Shown piece by piece: positions 57,976-64,000 of a stretch of 64,000 nucleotides of DNA. The DNA comes from Streptosporangium roseum DSM 43021 (lineage in GTDB: Bacteria; Actinomycetota; Actinomycetes; Streptosporangiales; Streptosporangiaceae). Each line of letters starts with the position of its first letter. The stretch's first letter is position 1. The notes beneath the pieces are model-generated. The model ran no database searches. It was given only the letters and a program-made list of their open reading frames with translations, and was not told where the DNA came from. The stretch is taken from the NCBI RefSeq assembly GCF_000024865.1, contig NC_013595.1, positions 1,860,001-1,924,000 of the forward strand, read 5' to 3'. The translations under genes were made by a program, and so were the position numbers.

Positions 57976-60646
57976 GTGAGTGCACACAACATCGAGGGTG
58001 CGGGGAGCGGGTTGCGCCTGCGGAACTGGCGGGTGCGCTCCAGACTGGTCGCGCTCATCCTGGTCCCCACCGCCGCGGCGGTGCTGCTCGGCGGCGTCCA
58101 GGTCTTCGCCTCCATGCGTGCCGCCGCCGACTACCAGCAGGTCAACGACCTGGCCAGGCTGTCGGACCACATCGGCGCGCTCACCCACGAGCTGGCCGAG
58201 GAGCGCGACCACACGGCCTGGTTCATCGCCCTCGGCCGCCCGGCGCGCGAGGCGGAGGCCGTACGCACCCGGATGAACGCGGTGGACGCCGCGGTGACAC
58301 ACGTCCGCGACAGCGGCACCCTGCTGCGGAAGGCGGTCACCGGCCGGACCAGGGACGAGGTCGACACCGTGATCACCCGGCTGGACGACCTCGGGCCGCT
58401 GCGGGACCAGGCGCTGAAATCGACGCTGCTGCCCGACGCCGCCATCGACGCCTACTCCCTGGTGATCGCCGACCTGCTCTCCCTCCACGACGAGCTCGGC
58501 AAGGGCAGCGCCGACGACGTGCTGTTCGGCCAGGCGCTGACCCTGGACGCGCTCGCCCGCGCCAAGGAGGCCGCCTCGCTCCAGCGGGCCCTGCTGGCGG
58601 TGGTACTGGTCGCCGGCCGGTTCGAGCAGGAGCAGATGGAGAGGTTCCTCGGCGCGCTCTCCTCCGAACGCAACGAGCGCAGGACCTTCGCCGCCGAGGC
58701 CGGAAGCGAGCGGCGCCGCCTCTTCGACGAGACCGTCAACGGCCGGACCGCCGACCGGGCCGAGTTCCTGCGGGAGCTGGTCCTGCTCCGCGCGGCCTCC
58801 GGGGCCTCGCTCAAGGGCCTGGACCTGGCCGAGGAGGACGACGCCAGGCAGTGGTACGACGCGGCGACCGTCACGATCGACCGGATGCGTGACGTCGAGC
58901 AGCGCCACGCCCAGGACATCGTCACCCGCAGCCAGGAACTCGGCGGCGCCGAGCAGAGCCGCGCCCTGCTGGTCGCCGGATCGGTCGCCGGCCTCCTGCT
59001 GGTGGTGTTGCTGATCACCACCGGGGTGGCGCGCTCGCTGGTCAGGCCGTTGCGGCGGCTGCGCCGGGAGGCGCTGCGGGTCGCCGGAGAGCGGCTGCCC
59101 GCATACGTCCAGCAGGTCCGCGAGTCCCGCGACGGCGAGATCATCGCCGAGGTGCCGCCGATCGGGGTCATGTCCCGCGACGAGATCGGTGAGGTCGCCC
59201 GGGCGTTCGACGAGGTCCACCGGGAGGCCGTACGGCTGGCGGGCGAGGAGGCCAAGCTGCGCAACACGGTCAACGCGATGTTCGTCAACCTCTCCCGCCG
59301 GAGCCAGACGCTCGTGGAACGCCAGCTCACCCTGGTCGAGCGGCTGGAACGCGGGGAGCGCGACGACCAGCGCCTGGCCGACCTGTTCAAGCTCGACCAC
59401 CTCGCCACCCGCATGCGCCGCAACAGCGAGAACCTGCTCGTCCTCGCCGGCCAGGAGGTGGCGCGGCGCTGGCGGCAGCCGGTCGAGCTGATGGACGTCG
59501 TCCGGGCCTCGCTGTCGGAGGTGGAGAACTACGACCGGGTGACGGTCCAGGTCCAGTCCGAGGCCGCCGTGGCGGGGCCCGCGGTGAGCGACGTGGTGCA
59601 CCTGCTCGCCGAGCTGGTGGAGAACGCGGTCTCGTTCTCGCCGAAGGACAGCAGGGTCGTGGTCTCCAGCAGCCGGATCGACGGAGGCGGCGTGATGATC
59701 TCGGTGACCGACCAGGGCATCGGCATGGTGCAGGAGGAGCTGTCGCAGGCGAACTGGCGCCTGGCCCACCCCCAGGCCGCCGACGCCTCGGTCGCCCGCC
59801 GCATGGGCCTGTTCGTGGTCGGCCGCCTCGCGCTCAAACACGGCATCCGCGTCCAGCTCCGCCCCCAGGGCACCGGCCTGACCGCCATGGTCCTTCTACC
59901 GGAAGGGCTCCTGGCCTCCCTGCCCGCCTCGCCCCAGCCGGCCGTGCCGCTCCAGCCCGCGATGCCCGCCCCGGCGGGGACCGGGGGGGTCCGCGGCACC
60001 CTTCCTGGCGGCGCCCGTCGCGCCGGACGCGGTGGCCGTGCCGCCGCAGGCCAGAGCTCGATGGGCGACCGGGCCGAACGTGTGGAACCCACCCGCGCGC
60101 ACGCATCCCGTGCCGCCGGAGGAGGGCCGGTCCCTCCAGTCGCCGTCCCGCCAGCCCGGAGGCCGCCCGGACCTGCCGGACGCCGACGTCACCGGGTCGC
60201 TGCCCAGGATGGAGATCTCGGCCCTGGACCAGGAGGAGGACTTCCTGCCGATCTTCGCCTCGGTGGAGTCGGGCTGGTTCCGCGTCGTCACCCCCGCTCC
60301 CGCCGACGGGGCAGGGCAGCCCGGCGAGCACCCTCCCGCCGAGGCCGCCGACCCCGCCGAGCCCGCTCCCGCCGAGCCCGCGGTCTGGTCGTCCCCCGCC
60401 GACACCGGCTGGCAGGCCGCCCAGGCCGCGAGCGTGCCCGCGCTCGGCGGGACGACCACGTCGGGCCTGCCCAGACGGACCCCCAAGGCGAACCTGGTGC
60501 CCGGCTCGGTGAACCCGCTCCCCGGTCCGCCCCAGCCGCCGCAGCCGGCGGTCCCCATCTCGGCGGAGCGGGTCCGCAGCCGGATGTCGAGTTTCCAGCA
60601 GGGCGTGCGCAAGGCCCGCAACGAACTCCCGAAGAGGGAGAGCTGA
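57976..60646 (+). CDS. Conservon sensor kinase-like protein CvnA, copy 2, interrupted by a frameshift
   Basis: Same order as the first CvnA: TM1, NIT-like sensing domain, TM2 (LLVAGSVAGLLLVVLLITTGVA), HAMP-like linker, MFVNLSRRSQTLVERQLTL (about 437), HATPase (LVENAVSFSP, DQGIGMV; about 540-640). At a run of seven G (59983-59989) the frame fails. The family C-terminus (DQEEDFLPIFASVES, ADTGWQAAQAAS, RVRSRMSSFQQGVRKARNELP) continues in the next frame to 60646. Removing one G restores a single protein of about 889 aa. Sequencing error, real mutation or phase-variable tract cannot be told apart. GTG 57976 is the likely start. Confidence 0.85.
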
Positions 60647-60649
60647 GCT

Positions 60650-61213
60650 GTGCAGGACGGATTCGGGAGCGGCGGACAGGGGCCGGGAGACGGCTACGGC
60701 CCGTCGCGGGAGGAGTCCTCGGGGTACGGGGGGCCGTGGGGGGAGCCTCCCGGGTATGACGCGGGGCGGGGGCAGGCACCCGTGCACGGTGCGGGGCAGG
60801 GGGAGAGTCCCGGGTATGACGCGGGACGGGGGCGGACTCCCGGGTACGACGGCTCGCCGTACGGCGAGCCGCCCGAGGAGGAGAGCTCGCTGGTCCGGAT
60901 GTACACCGTCACCGGTGGCCGGACCGCTCCGCGCACCCAGCTCGCCATGGAGGCCCTGGTCTCCTCCGCGACCTCCGCCCAGCTCGGCCTGTCCTACATC
61001 CGCGAATACCGGGTCATCAGCGAGCTCTGCCGCCAGATCCGGTCCGTCGCGGAGATCTCCGCCCTCCTCGGGGTCCCCCTCGGCGTGGCCCGCGTCCTGG
61101 TCTCGGACATGGAGGCCGAGGGGCTGGTCCGCGTCCACCATCCCCAGATCGACCAGGGTGGCCCCGGCCTTCACCTGCTGGAACGCGTCCTCAGCGGGCT
61201 GCACCGCCTGTGA
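60650..61213 (+). CDS. Conservon DUF742 protein CvnC, copy 2, with Gly/Tyr-rich extension
   Basis: Protein of 187 aa. The first ~80 residues are a low-complexity Gly/Tyr/Pro stretch with repeats of GYDAGRG/GYGGP type. The DUF742 domain follows (MYTVTGGRTAPRTQLAMEALVSS and QIRSVAEISALLGVPLGVARVLVSDMEAEGLV). It starts 3 bases after cvnA2. No CvnB or CvnD gene accompanies it; the next gene is convergent, so this conservon has two genes only. Confidence 0.9.
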   Translation: MQDGFGSGGQGPGDGYGPSREESSGYGGPWGEPPGYDAGRGQAPVHGAGQGESPGYDAGRGRTPGYDGSPYGEPPEEESSLVRMYTVTGGRTAPRTQLAMEALVSSATSAQLGLSYIREYRVISELCRQIRSVAEISALLGVPLGVARVLVSDMEAEGLVRVHHPQIDQGGPGLHLLERVLSGLHRL

Positions 61214-61249
61214 CGGCGGCGGCCGTACGGGCTCCGGGAGGGGCGGAGG

Positions 61250-62218
61250 TCAGCTCTGGGCCAGCCACCAGTGGGCGGCGACCAGCTCGGCCACCAGGGT
61301 CTCGGTGAGCAGGGCGACGTCGGCGTCGTCGTCGTGGAGGTAGCGGACGGAGGCCCTGGCGTCCGGCAGCTCGCCGCCGACGGTGAGCACGGTGGAGCCG
61401 CGCCGGCGGATCCAGTCCATGGCCTGCTCGTCGTAGCGGGAGCCGGGGAACATGACGGCGCGGTAGTCGAGGGTCTTGGTCAGGTAGACGTCCACGTGGG
61501 ACCAGTCGCCGGTCTCGCAGGCGTCGGAGGCGCGGCGGGGCCCCTCCCGGAACATCAGGGCGGACTGCTCGGCCGAGGACAGCCGCTCGGCTGGGGCGAT
61601 CGTGTAGACCCCGGCCGGGCCGTCGAGCAGGGTCATCGCCGGATCCAGCCACTGGCCCCGGCGCTCCAGCAGGTCGGCGGTGGCCTCGGCCGTACGGCGG
61701 AGCAGGCCGGGCACGTCCGCCCCGGCGCCGGACGCGCCGGTGAGGCGGTTCTGCAGGGCCATGAGCAGGCCGATGGTGTGCTGGAAGGTCCGGCAGGACA
61801 CGCCGCCGCGCTCCTCGCCCGCGACCATCGGCACCACCAGGTCGGCGCCCTCGGTGATCGCCGAGCCGGGCCTGTTGGTCATCGCCAGGACAGGGGAGCG
61901 GCCGCGGTAGCGGGCGACCGCGTCGAGGGTCTCCCTGCTGCCACCGGTGGCAGAGACCGCGACGACCAGGGTGTCGGGGGTCGCCGGGTAGGAGACGGAG
62001 GCCGAGGCGTATTCGGCGACGGCGTCGACGCCCACGGAGCGCAGGCGCAGCGCGGCGACCCCGGCGGCATACCGGGAACTGCCCATGCCGAGGAAGAGCA
62101 CCCGCCGGATCCCGGCCGGGAGCCCCTCGAACGGGTCGCCGGACTCCAGGGCGCTCGCCAGATCGGCCAGCGCGGCGGGCTTGGCCTCCAGATCGGCGAG
62201 GTACAGCTCGGGGTTCAC
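61250..62218 (-). CDS. SIS-domain sugar-phosphate isomerase/deaminase-like protein
   Basis: Protein of 322 aa with two SIS domains like the isomerase half of GlmS: VLFLGMGSSRYAAGVA and VVAVSATGGSRETLDAVARYRG bind the sugar phosphate in the first, and YTIAPAERLSSAEQSALMFREG is in the second. It lacks the glutaminase domain. It lies 132 bases downstream of a glucosamine-kinase-like gene and would fit as glucosamine-6-phosphate deaminase/isomerase. Confidence 0.87.
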   Translation of the reverse strand: MNPELYLADLEAKPAALADLASALESGDPFEGLPAGIRRVLFLGMGSSRYAAGVAALRLRSVGVDAVAEYASASVSYPATPDTLVVAVSATGGSRETLDAVARYRGRSPVLAMTNRPGSAITEGADLVVPMVAGEERGGVSCRTFQHTIGLLMALQNRLTGASGAGADVPGLLRRTAEATADLLERRGQWLDPAMTLLDGPAGVYTIAPAERLSSAEQSALMFREGPRRASDACETGDWSHVDVYLTKTLDYRAVMFPGSRYDEQAMDWIRRRGSTVLTVGGELPDARASVRYLHDDDADVALLTETLVAELVAAHWWLAQS

Positions 62219-62350
62219 TTTTTCTCCTTGGGTTCAGTTGGCCGGCGCCCGGATTCCGCCGGCCGGCACGGGGATCGATCGGACACCGGGTCCGGATCCG
62301 GCGGGGTCACGGTTGCCGGAGGACGGTCCTGCCGCCGGAGGACGGTCGTG

Positions 62351-63574
62351 TCACCGGTACCAGGACCGTAGGACGCCCATGGGGGCGTAACGCCAGCGGG
62401 GCAGGTGGCGGGCGGCGTAGATGAGCTCCCTGCACTCCTGCTCGATCTCGAATGGGCGCAGCAGGGAACGGTCCAGCAGGGAGGCGTGGCCGTGCTCGGC
62501 GAGGCGGGCGAGGTAGGCGGTCTCCAGCGCCTCGCGGGCGGCGACGGCCCACGCGGAGATCACGAGGGGGTGGGCGTCGCGGCGCTTCACGGCGACCTGG
62601 CCGACGTGTTCCAGGCTGGTGATGAGCTGGGCGAGGTCGCGGGCGGCGGGCTGGAAGGGGTCGGCGCCGGTGACCGTCGGATTGCCGTCGAAGTCGATCA
62701 CCGCGTAGCCGTCCCGCCAGCGCAGCGTCTGGCCCACGTGCAGGTCGCCGTGGATGCGGATCAGCGGGGTGGCGTCCGCCCAGGCCAGGGGGGCCAGCTC
62801 GGCGCGGAGCGCGTCGGCGTGGGCCGCGAGCCAGTCGCCGTCCTCGCCGTCGGTCAGCGCGAGCGCCTCCTCCAGGGCCTCTCCGGCACGGACGGACCAG
62901 GCGGTCGTCCCGGTCTTCGGGACGGCGGGCGTCTGCCGTACGGGGTCGGGGAAGGTCGCGGACGGGGTGGCCATCGCGGCGTGCAGGTCGGCGGCCAGGA
63001 CGCCCAGGTCGGCGGCGAACTCCGTGCCGCCGGAGACGGCCTCGTCCACGCACCACTCCCAGCCGTCCCTGGCGTCGGGAAGGTAGGCGGTGACCAGGGC
63101 GAGCAGCAGCTCGCCGTCGTCGCCGCGCCGGGAGACGGCCGCGTACGGCGTGGCGGTGGCGGTGAAGCCGACCGAGGTCAGGTGGGCGAACACGTCCGGG
63201 GTCGGCTGGGGGAGCGGCGCCGGTGGGGTGAGCCACTTGACGACCACGCTCTCGCCGACGACAACCGAGCGGTTGGTCTGGTCCACGTCGAAGCCGCGCT
63301 CGGTGGCCGGAAAGGGGCCGTCAGCCGGTAACAGTTGAACGTCGATTGAAAAACCTGGTGCCGACAGGTCTGGCAGCGGGTGGAAGTGGCGGACCGTGAA
63401 CGGGCTGGAGGCATCGCAGCTCAGGGCCGCGACGAGCTCGCTGGTCCGCCCGTCGCCGGCGCGCGGCACGGTGTCGAGCCGATCCCATATTGAACGCTGA
63501 TTCAACAAACAGACCAAACTTCCCAGGGGTGATGTCCGGCAAAGTCTTGCCCAAGTTATTCTTGGCTGCAACAC
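62351..63574 (-). CDS. Maltokinase/glucosamine-kinase-like phosphotransferase
   Basis: Kinase of about 407 aa in the aminoglycoside-phosphotransferase fold with a maltokinase-like N-terminal cap. The catalytic loop is IRIHGDLHVGQTL (H275-G-D277) and the metal site is AVIDFDGNPTV (D294, D296). VDQTNRSVVVGESVVVKW holds the ATP lysine. Actinobacterial members of this group include glucosamine kinases that occur with SIS-domain proteins, as here. The N-terminus is uncertain: GTG 63574 is the farthest start and others downstream in frame are possible. Confidence 0.8.
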   Translation of the reverse strand: MLQPRITWARLCRTSPLGSLVCLLNQRSIWDRLDTVPRAGDGRTSELVAALSCDASSPFTVRHFHPLPDLSAPGFSIDVQLLPADGPFPATERGFDVDQTNRSVVVGESVVVKWLTPPAPLPQPTPDVFAHLTSVGFTATATPYAAVSRRGDDGELLLALVTAYLPDARDGWEWCVDEAVSGGTEFAADLGVLAADLHAAMATPSATFPDPVRQTPAVPKTGTTAWSVRAGEALEEALALTDGEDGDWLAAHADALRAELAPLAWADATPLIRIHGDLHVGQTLRWRDGYAVIDFDGNPTVTGADPFQPAARDLAQLITSLEHVGQVAVKRRDAHPLVISAWAVAAREALETAYLARLAEHGHASLLDRSLLRPFEIEQECRELIYAARHLPRWRYAPMGVLRSWYR

Positions 63575-63648
63575 TCCTGTTTCGGTCTGCCGTGTCCGTA
63601 ACGGCCGGTCTACCCTAATTACACTTGAAATTTGAAGGAGTAGCGGTC
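63575..63648. other. Divergent spacer before the polyamine-type binding protein
   Basis: Short spacer containing TACCCTAATT, a possible -10, and the ribosome site GAAGGAG (63634-63640). A dyad TTGAA-N6-TTCAA at about 63491-63506 lies inside the start of the kinase frame and may be an operator for one of the two genes. Confidence 0.35.
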
Positions 63649-64000
63649 GTGTCCCGTGCCCGGTACACCCGTCGTCTTCCGGCCGCCGCCCTGGTCGCCG
63701 GTCTCGCTCTCGCCGTTTCGGCCTGTGGCGGAGGGTCCACGGACACCGCCGCCGCGCCCGCCGCGAGCGCCTCGTCCGCCCAGCTCGACCCGAACATGGA
63801 TCTGTCCAAGCAGAGCCTCACCATTTCGGTCTGGCCGGGTTACACCCCCGAAGACCTTCCCAAGCGGGTCAAGGACAAACTCAAGACCGAGCTCAAGGTC
63901 ACCCTGCACGACACCAACGAGATCATCATGGGCAAGCTGACCACCGGGGCCGACACCGGTCTCGACGTCGCCTTCGTCTCCGGCCAGTACGCCCAGGCCC
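63649..64000 (+). CDS. Spermidine/putrescine-type ABC substrate-binding lipoprotein (partial, 5' end)
   Basis: The first 117 codons are visible. A lipoprotein signal VAGLALAVSACGGG is followed by an Ala/Ser linker and the mature start SLTISVWPGYTPEDLPKRVKDKLK...NEIIMGKLTTGADTGLDVAFVSGQYAQA. The WPGY...E...KL...DV..vSgqY pattern is that of PotD/PotF polyamine-binding proteins more than of sugar-binding proteins. GTG 63649 follows GAAGGAG by 8 bases. The rest of the gene and any permeases lie beyond the window. Confidence 0.8.
   Translation, partial: MSRARYTRRLPAAALVAGLALAVSACGGGSTDTAAAPAASASSAQLDPNMDLSKQSLTISVWPGYTPEDLPKRVKDKLKTELKVTLHDTNEIIMGKLTTGADTGLDVAFVSGQYAQA

Noticed and set aside
63649..64000. 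Sugar-binding protein of a glucosamine transporter
   Set aside because: The visible N-terminal lobe (SVWPGY and NEIIMGKL...DVAFVSGQY) resembles polyamine receptors more than sugar receptors, so I named it by sequence and not by its kinase neighbour.

Overview
The window is very GC-rich, uses GTG and TTG starts freely, and carries gene sets typical of filamentous actinomycetes: two conservons, a hut cluster, an actinobacterial GlnR-box amtB-glnK-glnD operon, and an HrdD-like sigma factor. A member of the Streptosporangiales (Streptosporangium, Nonomuraea or a relative) is the best guess. That placement is an inference from gene content, not from a marker gene. Almost everything looks chromosomal. 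The less GC-rich exceptions are an HNH-tRNA cassette near 5.4-6.1 kb and a decayed-transposon tract near 23.0-24.2 kb.

Layout. 1-4013: MacB/FtsX-type ABC exporter (permease cut by the window edge) beside a LuxR-type response regulator and histidine kinase. 4014-6579: tandem-repeat spacer, methyltransferase, a short-variable-arm tRNA with anticodon UAG whose 5' end overlaps an HNH nuclease gene, and bcp. 6691-11062: DUF3618 protein, minisatellite, PLP aldolase, a DUF6286/AmaP-like envelope pair, and a GT-C-like membrane protein that overlaps the pair's second gene. 11277-14440: glycine-riboswitch operon gcvT-gcvH, then sdaA. 14687-19831: glutamine-synthetase-like gene, aldehyde dehydrogenase, SDR and gamma-glutamyl hydrolase with a divergent FadR-type regulator. 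This resembles the gamma-glutamyl route for ethanolamine or polyamines. If the substrate is ethanolamine, the product would be glycine, which feeds the glycine operon next door. 19844-22873: membrane protein, AbiEii-like nucleotidyltransferase pair, PIN toxin-antitoxin pair, small stress-like protein.

22874-25673: nested inverted repeats, a TnpB pseudogene broken by a frameshift and by a stop-codon-bearing 9-bp repeat, then an orphan ACP-ketosynthase pair with its own promoter. 25747-28474: GNAT and a fused ABC exporter whose promoter sits inside two palindromes. 28814-38413: histidine utilisation (hutU, RpiR regulator; M20 amidohydrolase, hutF, hutI) interrupted by a PadR-controlled DrrAB-type exporter and an SDR. 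hutU and the M20-hutF-hutI operon share the operator TGAATG-N4-CATTCA. 38628-41213: sigma factor, secreted ricin-type lectin, iron-box-controlled siderophore-binding protein. 41477-45420: amtB-glnK-glnD with two GlnR boxes. 45552-49853: complete conservon cvnA-D. 50002-57625: class II UvrA-like ABC protein and a glycine-betaine/proline-type importer with a double-length permease and two binding proteins. 57976-61213: two-gene conservon with a frameshifted cvnA. 61250-64000: SIS protein, glucosamine-kinase-like protein, and the start of a divergent polyamine-type binding protein.

The strongest candidate for something under-described is the HNH-tRNA cassette. The nuclease stop codon is made of tRNA nucleotides 8-10, and the tRNA has a leucine (CUA) anticodon without the long variable arm of bacterial tRNA-Leu. 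The nuclease gene itself uses the rare CTA codon at least twice.
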